Source: Candidatus Latescibacterota bacterium (GTDB taxonomy: Bacteria; Latescibacterota; MWCZ01). Taken from it: a DNA stretch of 64,000 nt. Below are positions 27,424 through 37,600 of this stretch, one piece after another (position 1 is the stretch's first letter; each line of letters begins with the position of its first letter). A program made the position numbers and the translations under genes. Location: positions 204,403 to 268,402 of the forward strand of contig JAKJDF010000004.1 of assembly GCA_022706085.1 (NCBI GenBank), given 5' to 3'. The notes below the pieces were generated by a model, which was not told where the DNA came from, did not search any database, and saw only the letters and a list, made by a program, of their open reading frames with translations.

Positions 27424-28005
27424 TTACGCGTTCCCGAGCGCGGGGTGCTTGAGAGACTCGCTGACAAGGGACCACGCTTCGTCGGCGCGACTCTTCTTCA
27501 TGTCCGGAAGAAATCCGGAATCCAGGTACACCCGAATCGCGGGAATTCGGATCGTGGAAGTGTTCAGATATGCCACCTCATGGTCCCGGGCAAGGCGTTG
27601 CATCGCCTTCGTCACCATTGCCTTTCCGATGCCCCTGCCCTGATACTCGGGGATTGTCGCGACCCAGTGGATCAGACCAACTCTGCCCTGAAGCACGCAA
27701 TCGGGAGGTGTATCCCACCACCATGCAGTGATGGACGCCACATCTTCACCTTTCTGGGTTGCGACAAACCAGCTTCGACCGGGAAGCTGCGACTCATACC
27801 CTCCGAAGTCGTTGAGGAACGTCTCGTGTGTTATCTGCATGAACCGAGCCTCGGCCGCCGCCTGAATCTTTACCCAGGCGCCGGCGTCACCGGGACCCTC
27901 GTCGCCCGGAAGGCGGAAATCTCGAAAAACGAAACCGTCGGGCAGCGCAAACACGGGGATTTCACGCATATGAGGCCGGTACATGCCAACAGGAATATCC
28001 ACCAT
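27424..28005 (-). CDS. GNAT-family N-acetyltransferase
   Basis: The 193-residue protein has a GNAT domain in residues about 25-185. IPEYQGRGIGKAMVTKAM is the acetyl-CoA loop and RVYLDSGFLP the terminal motif. An unusual aromatic VASITAWWWDTPPD segment may shape the substrate pocket. The target is unknown. AGGAG stands about six bases before the ATG at 28005. It diverges from the second URO-D gene and is probably transcribed alone. Confidence 0.85.
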   Translation of the reverse strand: MVDIPVGMYRPHMREIPVFALPDGFVFRDFRLPGDEGPGDAGAWVKIQAAAEARFMQITHETFLNDFGGYESQLPGRSWFVATQKGEDVASITAWWWDTPPDCVLQGRVGLIHWVATIPEYQGRGIGKAMVTKAMQRLARDHEVAYLNTSTIRIPAIRVYLDSGFLPDMKKSRADEAWSLVSESLKHPALGNA

Positions 28006-28163
28006 ACCTATCTCCTACGTCGCAAAGTGAAGCAGAGAACTCCTTTTGTCGGAAAATACGGGAATCCTTACGCACGAGAGAAGAGGACTGCTTTGGTTCA
28101 CCACTGTGGAACAATGATCTTTTGCTTGCATCGAGAGGCTTCACCACAAGGAGTCGGACGCCA

Positions 28164-29231
28164 ATGCCACGGGAAACGATGACCCCACGCGAACGCTGGG
28201 AGGCAGTGCTCCGCCGCCAGAAACCCGACAGAATCCCCATGGATTACTGGGCTACCCCGGAGGCCACCCGGAAGCTTCAGGCGCACCTCGGCGTGAACAG
28301 CACGGAGGAACTGCACGCGAAGCTTCACATCGACGCCACGTTGAGCGTCGGCGGCAACTATGTCGGCCCCCCGGCGCCGGAAGGCGAAGACGTCTTTGGC
28401 ATCAGGTACAGAACCGTCGAATATGCCACCGGTGTGTATGCCGAGGCCATTTACAACCCCCTCGCGCGGTACCGCTCCGTCGAGGAGATCGAAGCCAATT
28501 ACTGCTGGCCCAAAGCGGACTGGTGGGATTACTCCCACATTCCCGACCAGATCAGGGGAAACGAGCGTCGCCCGATTGCGGGTGGAGGCTCGGAACCGTT
28601 TTTGCGTTACTGCCAGCTCCGCGGACTGGAACAGGCCTTTGTTGATCTCGTCGAGAACCCGGAAATCGTGCATTACTGTCTTGACAAGTTGTTTGACCTC
28701 GCGTACACGAACACATTGCGGATCTACGAACAAGCCGCCAGATCGACGGCGTCCATTCTCTCGTCGTACGTTGCAGAGGACATGGGATCTCAGGAAAGCC
28801 TTCTTTTCTCCCCCGGGCAGATCCATACGTTTCTCCTGCCGCGAATGAGAAGGATGATCGACCTGGCCCACAGCGCAGGAGTGTTCGTGTTCCATCATTC
28901 CGACGGCGCGGTCCGCCCGATAATCCCCGACATGATAGAGGCTGGTATCGACGTTCTCAACCCCATACAATGGCGTTGCAACGGGATGGAGCGAGAAGCA
29001 TTGAAACGGGATTTCGGGGACAGGCTTGTTTTTCACGGTGGTGTGGATAACCAGCAGACACTTCCGTTCGGTTCGGTGGACGATGTGCGCAACGAGGTAA
29101 AAGAAAACATTAGAATCCTGGGTGCTGGCGGTGGGTACATCCTCGCGCCGTGTCACAACATTCAGGCGGTGAGCCCGGCCGAGAATGTCGTCGCCATGTA
29201 CGAGACGGGGTACCACGAAGGTTGGACCTGA
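28164..29231 (+). CDS. Second uroporphyrinogen decarboxylase-family protein
   Basis: This 355-residue URO-D-fold protein is distinct from the paralogue at 21.5 kb. It has TPRERWEAVLRRQKPDRIPMD, EDMGSQESLLFSPGQ, VFVFHHSDGAVRPIIPDM and a late FHGGVDNQQTLPFG. The arrangement resembles MtaA-like and sugar-associated URO-D proteins, not HemE. It may be a corrinoid-related methyltransferase or bind another metabolite. AAGGAG lies ten bases before ATG 28164; ATG 28179 is possible. It diverges from GNAT. Confidence 0.8.
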   Translation: MPRETMTPRERWEAVLRRQKPDRIPMDYWATPEATRKLQAHLGVNSTEELHAKLHIDATLSVGGNYVGPPAPEGEDVFGIRYRTVEYATGVYAEAIYNPLARYRSVEEIEANYCWPKADWWDYSHIPDQIRGNERRPIAGGGSEPFLRYCQLRGLEQAFVDLVENPEIVHYCLDKLFDLAYTNTLRIYEQAARSTASILSSYVAEDMGSQESLLFSPGQIHTFLLPRMRRMIDLAHSAGVFVFHHSDGAVRPIIPDMIEAGIDVLNPIQWRCNGMEREALKRDFGDRLVFHGGVDNQQTLPFGSVDDVRNEVKENIRILGAGGGYILAPCHNIQAVSPAENVVAMYETGYHEGWT

Positions 29232-29439
29232 GTTCCGACCAGGTTGAGCCGCGTTCGCGACGGCGGAATTACTTCGCGAATTCCGGGCGGTTTCCTGCCT
29301 TTTTGTTCTCAAAGCCCCCTTCGACCCGTCAGCTCCGGGAACCGTTTCGTGTTTTTCAGGCCTTTATATTTACCACACAAGGCTCTTGCCGAACGCATGG
29401 AGGCAAGATATATGCGCGAAGCGACATGAGGACAGATTG
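29232..29439. other. Intergenic region before nadA, 208 bases
   Basis: A perfect inverted repeat, CGGAATT and AATTCCG around eight bases (29264-29285), may form a hairpin after the URO-D gene but has no immediate U-tract. TATATT at 29365 could be a -10 element of nadA, without a clear -35 partner. Confidence 0.35.
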
Positions 29440-30429
29440 ATGGCTGTTGATACCATGGTGCGGGAAGAAGCCGTAATGGTGGAACCCGCGCCAGACCCAC
29501 GAGAGATGCGCAAGTTCGCAGACCGGAACGGGATTCTGATCCTGGCCCACAGTTACCAGGATGGGCACATTCAGGACGCTGCCCACTTTGTCGGCGATTC
29601 GCTGGAACTTGCCCGGGAGGCGGTGGAGGTGAAGGCTTCCCGCATCTGTTTCTGCGGCGTGCATTTCATGGCGGAGACCGCGAAGATCCTGAATCCTGAA
29701 TCCCACGTGTTCATGCCCGACCTCAAAGCCGGCTGCTCTCTGGCGGAGGGTTGCGACGCAAAGGATCTCGCTCGTTACCAGGCCCATCTCAAGGGAAAAC
29801 TGGGGCGGGACGATCTCGTTACCATCTGCTATATCAATTGCACGGCGGCAGTGAAAGCACTGAGCGATATCGTGTGTACGAGCGGCAATGCACTGGAAGC
29901 CGTGAACTCGGTTCCGCGCGGAACACCGATCCTTTTCGTGCCGGACGTGCACCTGGGAGGCTGGGTGAAGGAGAACACGGACAGGGAGATTTATCTGTGG
30001 AATGCCACTTGCGTTGTGCATGAGCTTTTCAGCGTGGACACCCTGCGTGCCCTGAAGAAGGAACACCCTGACGCGCAGATTCTCGCACATCCGGAATGTC
30101 CAAAAAACATCCGCGACGAAGCAGATTTCGTCCGCGGGACCGCCGGAATGCTACGCATCGTAACTGCGAACAAAGGCAAGACATACATCGTTGCCACCGA
30201 GGGCAACATGGTGCACCGGTTCAAGACCGAAGCGCCGGAGAACACCTACATAGCGGCACCAGGGCCGAGTTGTGCGTGCAATCTGTGCCCGCACATGCAG
30301 AGGAACACGCCTGAGAAGCTCTGGTATTCCCTTCGTACGGGCAGATACGAAGTTTTCGTTGATGATGCGGTGGCCGTCAACGCAAGGAAGGCACTCGAGC
30401 GCATGCTCGCCGTGCGAGTTGCCAGATGA
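29440..30429 (+). CDS. nadA: Quinolinate synthase A
   Basis: NadA condenses iminoaspartate with dihydroxyacetone phosphate to quinolinate, the first committed step of bacterial NAD synthesis. The 329 residues contain LAHSYQDGHIQDAAHFVGDS, FCGVHFMAETAKIL, HPECP and the final CACNLCPHM. Cys residues in the latter three are expected to hold the 4Fe-4S cluster. GAGG lies eight bases before ATG 29440. nadB and nadC are absent here. Its stop overlaps the start of the double-GDPD gene (ATGA). Confidence 0.96.
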   Translation: MAVDTMVREEAVMVEPAPDPREMRKFADRNGILILAHSYQDGHIQDAAHFVGDSLELAREAVEVKASRICFCGVHFMAETAKILNPESHVFMPDLKAGCSLAEGCDAKDLARYQAHLKGKLGRDDLVTICYINCTAAVKALSDIVCTSGNALEAVNSVPRGTPILFVPDVHLGGWVKENTDREIYLWNATCVVHELFSVDTLRALKKEHPDAQILAHPECPKNIRDEADFVRGTAGMLRIVTANKGKTYIVATEGNMVHRFKTEAPENTYIAAPGPSCACNLCPHMQRNTPEKLWYSLRTGRYEVFVDDAVAVNARKALERMLAVRVAR

Positions 30430-32027
30430 TGTCGTCCACGCGTGCGCGCGGCGGGTTCTTCGCGAAAACGGTTTCAGGCATCGCGACGGGCGTTTTCCTC
30501 CTGTTGCTTACGAACGGGTGCACACCTGTAAGGACGAACGTGGAACCACCAACCGAATCGCGAAGCCATATCCTCGTGGTTGCCCACAGGGGGGCGCATC
30601 AATCCTGTCCCGAAAACACCGTCGAATCAATCGAACAAGCGATCGCGCTCGGTGTTGACCTTATCGAAGTAGATATCCGAATGACCGGGGACGGTCACTT
30701 TGTATGCCTGCACAACGGCACGGTGGATGCCAGAACGAACGGACAGGGCCGCGTGCGAGACCTCACACTCACGGAACTGAAGGCACTCGATGCAGGCAGC
30801 AAATTCTCTCCGGCATTCGCCGGAGCGTCAATTCCCACGGTGGATGAAGTCTTCGCGCGCATGCGAGGGCGCGTCGGCGCGTACGTCGACTGCAAAGACG
30901 CTCCTCCCGACAGCGTTGTGAATCTCCTCGCAAGGCACGGGTTGGTGGAGGTTTCGTTGGTGTATGCCGACCCTGCGGAGTTGAGCGCGATGATCCGACG
31001 GGAGCCGCGCATCAGCCCGCTTCCTGAGTTCCCGGGGGATACCTCCGCATGGCACGTTCTTGCCGAAAGCATACCCACCAATCATGTTGCGATCTCTTCG
31101 CTCGCAAACCTTTCTCCCGAATCGGTACGCGCGTGTCATGCCCGTGGCGCGAAGGTGATCGTGGATATCATGGCGGAGGACGGCCCCGAAGGGTGGCAAC
31201 GTGCGTTGGAAATGGGCGTTGACGGCCTTCAAACTGACCGACCGGCGGAGCTTCTCGCATTTCTCCGTGCACGAGGGTTGCGGAGGGAGAACGTTCCCCC
31301 TCGAGTTGTTGAGGTGATCGCTCACAGAGGTGCCCATCTGAATCAGCCGGAAAACACAGTCCCGGCAATCGAAGAGGCGATCATCGTTGGCGCCGACTGG
31401 GTGGAAATCGACCCTGCATACACGGCGGACCGTGAGTTGGTCATTCTGCACGATCAGAAGGTGAACCGCACGACAGACGGAACGGGTAGAGTCACGGATC
31501 TCACGCTGGCAGAGGTCCGAGCTCTCAACGTGAGGAATCCGGACGGGTCGCTGGCAGCGGGAGTCCGAATACCGACCCTCGACGAAGCCCTCGCCGCAAT
31601 GCGGGGACGCGTGCGCATTTATCTCGATGCGGGCGGGATTGACGCTCAGGACCTTGTCGAAGCAGTGCGCCGGCAAGAGGTGAGCGCGCAGACGGCAGTG
31701 TACTCCGATGGGGGTACCCTTGTGGAGTTGCGAGCGCTGGAGCCGGCAGTATTCCGGATGTTACCGCGACCACCGGGGGACCTCGGTACGCTGCCGGAAG
31801 TCATGGAACGAGTGCAACCCGCGATCTTCGGTGCGTCTCTGCGAGATATTACCCCTGCGAAGGTTGCCGCGTGTCACCGCGCGGGCGCGAGGGTGTTCTG
31901 TAACGTGCTTTCAAAAGACGCACCGGACGGGTGGGGGCAGGCAATTGAATGCGGAGCTGATGCGTTGGAAACGGATAAGCCCGCGGAACTTCTCGCCTTC
32001 CTGAGGGCACGTAGCCTTCATCCCTGA
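30426..32027 (+). CDS. Lipoprotein with two tandem GDPD domains
   Basis: The 533-residue protein has a lipoprotein signal with cleavage site LTNGC. Two glycerophosphodiester phosphodiesterase domains follow, residues about 55-285 and 295-530. The second has AHRGAHLNQPENT, EIDPAYTADR and LHDQKVNRTTDGTG, a plausible active site. The first begins AHRGAHQSCPENT but has LHNGTVDARTNG, changing the usual H-D and R-T-T. One lobe may therefore be impaired. The protein is probably membrane-anchored outside the cytoplasm. It overlaps nadA by four bases. Confidence 0.85.
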   Translation: MMSSTRARGGFFAKTVSGIATGVFLLLLTNGCTPVRTNVEPPTESRSHILVVAHRGAHQSCPENTVESIEQAIALGVDLIEVDIRMTGDGHFVCLHNGTVDARTNGQGRVRDLTLTELKALDAGSKFSPAFAGASIPTVDEVFARMRGRVGAYVDCKDAPPDSVVNLLARHGLVEVSLVYADPAELSAMIRREPRISPLPEFPGDTSAWHVLAESIPTNHVAISSLANLSPESVRACHARGAKVIVDIMAEDGPEGWQRALEMGVDGLQTDRPAELLAFLRARGLRRENVPPRVVEVIAHRGAHLNQPENTVPAIEEAIIVGADWVEIDPAYTADRELVILHDQKVNRTTDGTGRVTDLTLAEVRALNVRNPDGSLAAGVRIPTLDEALAAMRGRVRIYLDAGGIDAQDLVEAVRRQEVSAQTAVYSDGGTLVELRALEPAVFRMLPRPPGDLGTLPEVMERVQPAIFGASLRDITPAKVAACHRAGARVFCNVLSKDAPDGWGQAIECGADALETDKPAELLAFLRARSLHP

Positions 32028-32052
32028 TGGTGTCTGAGGAGTAAGAAAGACC

Positions 32053-33345
32053 GTGTCCGTTCCAACGAGCCTTGCGGTCCTTTTGGTCCTTCTGTGTCTT
32101 TCTGCCTTTTTCAGCGCTTCAGAAACCGCGCTTGTCGCTATGACCAAAGTGCGGGTCAGACGCGCGCTTGACCATTACGGCCGCAAGGCAAAGCCTCTCC
32201 TCCAGTGGGACCGGCACTCGGATCGGCTACTGACCGCCATCGTAATCGGAAACAACGTCGTTAACATCGGTGCGGCGTCCGTGACTGCGATGGTACTCAG
32301 CTACTACATTGCCGACCCCGAGACCGCCGTCTGGGTCAACACGGCCCTCATGACAACAGTGATCCTGATTTTCGGGGAGATATTGCCGAAACAACTCGGG
32401 AAAAGCCATTCTGAATCCACCAGTCTGGTAGTAATCCGCCCTGTGATCGCTTTGAGTTCTATTCTGTGGCCGTTGGTGTGGCTATTCAGTGGAATCACGC
32501 GCGGGGTCGCACGCTGGGTGATGGCGGGAAAACCCCGGCAACCTCCAGTGCGGTCGGAGCTGGAAGCCGCGGTAGCCATGGCCGGCGAGGAAGGCTCCCT
32601 CGCGACGGACGAGCACGCGTTATTGCGCGAAGCACTGAAGTTGCGGGAAACGACGGTGCGCGAGATAATGACCCCGCGCGTTCAGATGGTCACGCTCGCC
32701 CGGCACGACTCCCTGGAAACAGCGAAGAGCCTGTGCGCGTCATCAGGTTTCTCCCGCATTCCAGTCACAGGTGCGGACGAACACGAGATTGTGGGCGTTC
32801 TCTTCGCGAAAGATCTGCTGTTGACGTATGAATCGGGCGTTGGACCAACCGCAGTTGTTGTGAGCGACCTGATGCGTCCACCAGTTTTTGTTCCGGAAGT
32901 GATTTCCATCAGTCGACTGCTGGATACGTTTCGGCGCCACAATACGCATCTGCTCGTCGTCGGCGAGTATGGCGACGTGACCGGTCTCGTTACGATGGAG
33001 GATCTGCTGGAGAAGCTGGTTGGCGCCATCGAAGATGAGTTTGACAGGGAAGAGCCGGAAATCAAAGCGTTGAGCGAGCGACGTTTCCTCGTGGCCGCCA
33101 CCGCGCAACCGGACTCTCTCGCCCGTGCGCTCGGCGTCGTGCTGCCGGAGGGTGAGTATGAGACGGTCGCCGGATACCTGATAGACAGACTGGGCAAGAT
33201 CCCCCCGCCGGGAACAGCACACCGTTTTGAAGACTGGTTAATCCTGGTGTATGATGCTGACGATCGACGTGTTCGATCGGTCACTTTCCAGTATCTCGGT
33301 ATGCATCCGCTCCGGGCCAACAGACGGTCAGAAATAGCCCTTTGA
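32053..33345 (+). CDS. CorC/HlyC-family transporter with CNNM and CBS domains
   Basis: The 430-residue protein contains an N-terminal CNNM membrane domain with about four spans, including FFSASETALVAMTK and IFGEILPKQLGKS. Two CBS domains (about 200-325) and a C-terminal CorC_HlyC domain follow. The family is linked to divalent-cation, often magnesium, export and homeostasis. The start is GTG at 32053 with GAGGAG upstream; no earlier ATG fits. It is 25 bases after the double-GDPD gene and likely the last gene of this transcript. Confidence 0.9.
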   Translation: MSVPTSLAVLLVLLCLSAFFSASETALVAMTKVRVRRALDHYGRKAKPLLQWDRHSDRLLTAIVIGNNVVNIGAASVTAMVLSYYIADPETAVWVNTALMTTVILIFGEILPKQLGKSHSESTSLVVIRPVIALSSILWPLVWLFSGITRGVARWVMAGKPRQPPVRSELEAAVAMAGEEGSLATDEHALLREALKLRETTVREIMTPRVQMVTLARHDSLETAKSLCASSGFSRIPVTGADEHEIVGVLFAKDLLLTYESGVGPTAVVVSDLMRPPVFVPEVISISRLLDTFRRHNTHLLVVGEYGDVTGLVTMEDLLEKLVGAIEDEFDREEPEIKALSERRFLVAATAQPDSLARALGVVLPEGEYETVAGYLIDRLGKIPPPGTAHRFEDWLILVYDADDRRVRSVTFQYLGMHPLRANRRSEIAL

Positions 33346-33357
33346 TTCGATGCACAC

Positions 33358-33375
33358 GAGGATCACATCCTCTTT
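33358..33375 (+). terminator. Weak terminator-like hairpin after the CorC-family gene
   Basis: GAGGAT and ATCCTC form a six-bp stem around CAC, followed only by TTT. It overlaps the stop codon of the convergent ddl gene. The short U-tract makes this a tentative call. Confidence 0.3.
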
Positions 33376-34421
33376 CGCTGATGGTACGCGATCGCCAATT
33401 CCACCTGCCGGGTAAGGAGGTCACGGAAATCCATTCCCATCGCACGGGCTGCCTGCGGATATAACGAGGTTTCCGTCATCCCGGGAATTGTGTTTGTCTC
33501 GAGGTAAAACACTTCCCGGTCTCGCACTATCATATCGGTTCGGGACATCCCCCCGCAGCCAAGGGCGATGTGAGACCGAACGCCGATATCCTGAGCGAGG
33601 GCCGTGATTTCGGGATCCAGCCTCGCCGGCGTAATCTCCTCCGAAGCCCCGGGCGTGTATTTCGCTTCGAAATCGAAATATGCCGAGTTTTTGGGGATGA
33701 TCTCCGTCAATGGGAGAGCGACGGGGACCTCACCCGGGAATCCACCCAGAACGGCACACGTGATCTCTGTTCCGGAGATGTACTCCTCCACCATCATGTG
33801 TCCTCGAGCTGCTATGCTCTCGTCCATGACCTTCTCGAGCTCAACCTCATTCTTCGGTATCCCCATTCCGAAGCTTGAGCCTTCTTCAGGCACTTTCGCC
33901 ACACAGGGGAACTTGAACTCACGGGCAACGCGCGTGACGACCTCCGAACGTTGCATTTTCCACTCCTGTTCTTGCACCACGATCCACCTGGGCGTCCTAA
34001 TCCCGTGGTACGCGACAATCTGCTTCGATCTAACCTTATCCATGGCGAGTGCGGATGACATCACGTCGGACCCCGTGTACGGAATATCCAACAGTTCGAG
34101 AAGTCCCTGAACGCATCCATCCTCGCCAAACCGCCCATGAAGCGCAATGAATGCCACGTCCGGGCTGATACGCCTCAGTTCACGGAGAGCCGTTTCGATT
34201 GCCACTGTACCTGCGGCCTCATCGAACGGGCTCCACGGCGCATTCCCTGAAAACGGCTCCGCCGGAATAATCCACCCCCCGTCACGGCACAGCTGAACGG
34301 GGTAGACCGTGTACCGCGTACGATCCAACGAGTTCACGACCACGGTACCCGTTTTCAACGATATGTCGTGTTCGGAGGCGCGACCACCCATAAACACCGC
34401 GACGATCTGTTTTTCCAACAA
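33363..34421 (-). CDS. ddl: D-alanine--D-alanine ligase
   Basis: This ATP-grasp enzyme joins two D-alanines for peptidoglycan. The 352 residues include FMGGRASEHDISLKTG, ALHGRFGEDGCVQGLLE, PYTGSDVMSSALAMDK, PCVAKVPEEGSSFGMG and the metal/substrate motif YLETNTIPGMTETSLYP. Length and order match Ddl. The proposed start is TTG at 34421, with AGAGGG seven bases upstream, giving the expected EKQIVAVFMGG beginning. A longer TTG-started frame is unlikely. It lies downstream of the hybrid kinase but separated by two RNA hairpins. Confidence 0.93.
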   Translation of the reverse strand: MLEKQIVAVFMGGRASEHDISLKTGTVVVNSLDRTRYTVYPVQLCRDGGWIIPAEPFSGNAPWSPFDEAAGTVAIETALRELRRISPDVAFIALHGRFGEDGCVQGLLELLDIPYTGSDVMSSALAMDKVRSKQIVAYHGIRTPRWIVVQEQEWKMQRSEVVTRVAREFKFPCVAKVPEEGSSFGMGIPKNEVELEKVMDESIAARGHMMVEEYISGTEITCAVLGGFPGEVPVALPLTEIIPKNSAYFDFEAKYTPGASEEITPARLDPEITALAQDIGVRSHIALGCGGMSRTDMIVRDREVFYLETNTIPGMTETSLYPQAARAMGMDFRDLLTRQVELAIAYHQRKRM

Positions 34422-34539
34422 GGAAACGCCCTCTTTCCGAATTACCCGCCATGGCGCCGACGCCGCACTGAAGCGCGGCAATTACCGCAAGGAACCAATC
34501 GAAAGGTCGGAAGTTATAGAGAGTAGATACAACCTGCTT

Positions 34540-34573
34540 AGGTCGTTCTCGACTTCCCCTTCGGGAACGACCT
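34540..34573. other. Stem-loop in the ddl-kinase gap
   Basis: AGGTCGTTC and GAACGACCT form a perfect nine-bp stem around 16 bases. It is followed after three bases on the plus strand by a second, terminator-like hairpin. Neither arm belongs to a recognised coding region. Confidence 0.6.
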
Positions 34574-34576
34574 AGT

Positions 34577-34613
34577 CCCGATCGGGGTATCCTCCCTCCC
34601 CGGTCGGGTTTTT
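34577..34613 (+). terminator. Strong plus-strand terminator without a known gene
   Basis: CCCGATCGGGG and CCCCGGTCGGG form an 11-bp stem with one G-U pair and a ten-base loop, followed by TTTTT. It points in the plus direction, while ddl and the kinase are both on the minus strand. It may end an unannotated short RNA beginning in the ddl upstream region. Confidence 0.65.
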
Positions 34614-34620
34614 GTTTGGT

Positions 34621-37600
34621 CTAGCTGCCGGTATCCATCCGGTCTTCCAGACGACACCAGACCTCTTCCACGTCTGCGACGCTCCGCGCAATTTCCTCAA
34701 ACGTCCCGTTCGCGCACAGCTGTTCCAGCCTCGCACTTGTCTTCTGAAGCTGGCCGGCAAAGAAACTCCCCGCCGAACCTTTTAGCGTGTGAGCAATGCG
34801 GCGCATCGCGGCGACGTCGTTATTCTCGCTCGCTTCCTTCAAGCGGTTGACGAGGTCGCGCGTCGTTTCGCGGAACGTTGTGGTGATCTCCCGGAACGCC
34901 GTTTCATCATTGTCCACGAGTTCCAGAAGGCGGGCGGCGTCAAAAACCTCCCTGTCAGCCCGCAGGTCACCGCTTTCTGCGTGTGGGGCTGATTTCCATT
35001 GAGTTCGGCCTGTACTCGTCCATTTCTCCGCCGCCTGGAGCAATTCCTCCTTTTTCACCGGTTTGGAGAGGTAGTCGTTCATTCCCGCCGCAAGGCATTT
35101 CTCGCGGTCACCTTTCATGGCGTGCGCTGTCATCGCAACGATCGGGACCTCCTTCCACGCATCCATTCCACGAATGTTCCTCGTGGCAGTAAATCCATCC
35201 ATCCCGGGCATCTGAATGTCGATGAAAATCGCGTCGGGGCGATCGGATGCCGAACGAGCGGTTTGCAGATAAGCCAACGCCTGGTGTCCGTCGCCGGCGG
35301 CAACAACCCGGTAACCTGCCTTCTCGAGGATAGTCCGTGTGAGTGCCAGATTGGTGGCGTTATCTTCCACCACAAGGACGGTACCGCGACACGCGTCTTC
35401 CGAACCGGTGTCGCCACCCTCCGAATCATGGGGCTCCTTCGGCAGCTCCTTTGCGTCCCCTCGACTGGTCTTCCGCATATCGGCAGCCGTTGGGAACCAC
35501 CACGAATCAGCGGTTGTGTCAGGAGCGGGGCGTTCCCCGCGCGCGCTCCCTTTCCCAAAGGGGATGACGAATGCGAACGTACTTCCCTCGCCCGGTGTGC
35601 TCGTGACTTCAATGGTGCCACCCATCGCATTGACGAGCCGCTTCGTGATTGCCAACCCCAGCCCGGTACCCCCGAATCTGCGACTGATGGTAGCGTCCGC
35701 CTGCGTGAAGCTCTCGAAAATCGCCGATTGCCGTTCAACCGGGATTCCAATACCCGTATCACGCACGAGCACTCGAATGCAGGTACTTCCCCGTTCCTCG
35801 CCGTTTTCCGCGACAACTTCAACGGAAACGCCACCGACTTCGGTGAATTTGATCGCGTTGCCTACCAGATTCAACAGAATCTGACGCAGCCGGGCAGGGT
35901 CTCCGACCAGTGTGGCAGGAACGTTCGGATCGACCCTGACATTGAGGTTGATGTTTTTTGCTTCTGCGCGAGTGAATAGCGTGTTCACCGTTGTTACGAC
36001 CGTAGTTCGAACGTCGAATTCGGTGTGCTCCAGTTCAAGCTGGCCCGCTTCGATCTTCGAAAGGTCCAGCATGTCGTTCAAAAGCACGAGGAGCGCATCG
36101 GCGGACGTTTTTGCCGTTTGCAGGTATTCTCGTTGTTCGCGCGAAAGTCGGGTTTCCAGCGCCAGCTCCGTCATACCGAGAATACCGTTCATGGGAGTGC
36201 GAATCTCGTGGCTGATGTTGGCGAGGAACTCGGTTTTCGCGCGGTTCGCGGCCTCTGCCGCTTCCTTCGCCCGGCGGAGTTCCTCGATCGCAAGCTTCCG
36301 TTCGGTGATATCCTCGATCACTCCCGCAGTGCCTGGCGCGGTGCCGGGGCCACTCCTCCGAACCACCCACACGAGCGCTTCACACCATCGTTCTTCTCCG
36401 CTTTTCGTCAGATAACGCGTCTCGTGCCTGATCGACTCCAGTTTTCCACTCGAAAGAGAGGCAAGCATTTCCAGGTTTTTGGCTCTGTCCTCGGGATGCG
36501 TGTAGTGAAGATAGTTCGTCCCAATGCTTTCATCGACTCTGAACCCGGTAAGCTCCTCCCATGCGGGATTTAGAAACGTCCAGTTACCATCCGCGTCTGT
36601 CTGGAAAATCACTTCTTTCACGCTGTTTACCACTGAACGGTATCGTTCTTCGCTTTCGACAAGAGCTTTCTGGGCTGCCTGCCGCGAAACCCCCAGTGAG
36701 ATGGAGGCGGTGGCCGCCCCCAGCAGCGCTATCTCTGATTCTGTCCACGGTCGCGGCGGTTCATCGCATCGCTCGAACGCGATAAAGCCAGCCCATTCAG
36801 TCCCCTTTGTAATCGGGAATACGGCAATGGATGCGATGCGCTGTGCCTCCAGCAGGCGCTGTTCTTCGGGCGGAAAATCCCTCACCAGTCCGTGAATCGG
36901 CTCCCCACGCTTCAGCGTCTTTTCCCAGCGCGAAAACACACCTTCGTGGGGCAAGTTCTTCATCGCGGGGTACCCGAGTTGCGACTCTGCACCCGGCGCT
37001 ACCCATTCGGCCACCAGACTCGCGAGAAGCCGGCCGGAGCTGTCGCGCTGATTCTGAAACTGGCGGACTCGCGCGGACTCGGACGCCTCGCCCAGCACTC
37101 TGAGAACCGGTGTCAGGTCCTCCCCGAATTCCCTTTCCAAAAGGATTCGATCCGCTTCGACGATCGCCGTACGATAACGCGCTCTTCGGGCGAGCTCCTG
37201 TTCCGCTTCCACGCGTGCAGTGATGTCTTCCTTGAGCGCAATGAAGTGGGTTATAACACCGTCGTTGTTTCGGACGGGCGAGATCTTGGCCGCTTCCCAG
37301 TAGAACGTCCCGTCTTTCCTTCGGTTGTAGAACGTGCCGAACCATGTCTCTCCCGAGCGGATAGTCTCCCAGAGTTGACGGTATTCGGCCTCCGTTGTAT
37401 GCCCGGATTTCAGTATCCGGGGATTCCTGCCTCTTGCCTCCTCCGCCGAATAACCGGAGATCGCTGTGAATGCTTCGTTTGTGTACTCGATCGTTCCTTC
37501 CGCGTCCGTAATCACCACCACAGTCTGGCTCTGTTCAACCGCACGCGAGAGTATCCGTAACCGATCTTCAGAGTTGGCTGCCAGAGTCACATCGTGGTCA

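Noticed and set aside
29264-29285. nadA-region inverted repeat as a terminator or riboswitch
   Set aside because: It lacks an immediate U-tract and no ligand-binding RNA architecture was recognisable.
28098-29312. Long minus-strand frame antisense to the second URO-D gene
   Set aside because: It has no family pattern, while the plus-strand URO-D sequence is continuous and has a ribosome site.
34999-35979. Plus-strand frame within the kinase
   Set aside because: It overlaps the well-ordered HATPase and receiver coding sequence in antisense and lacks domain evidence.
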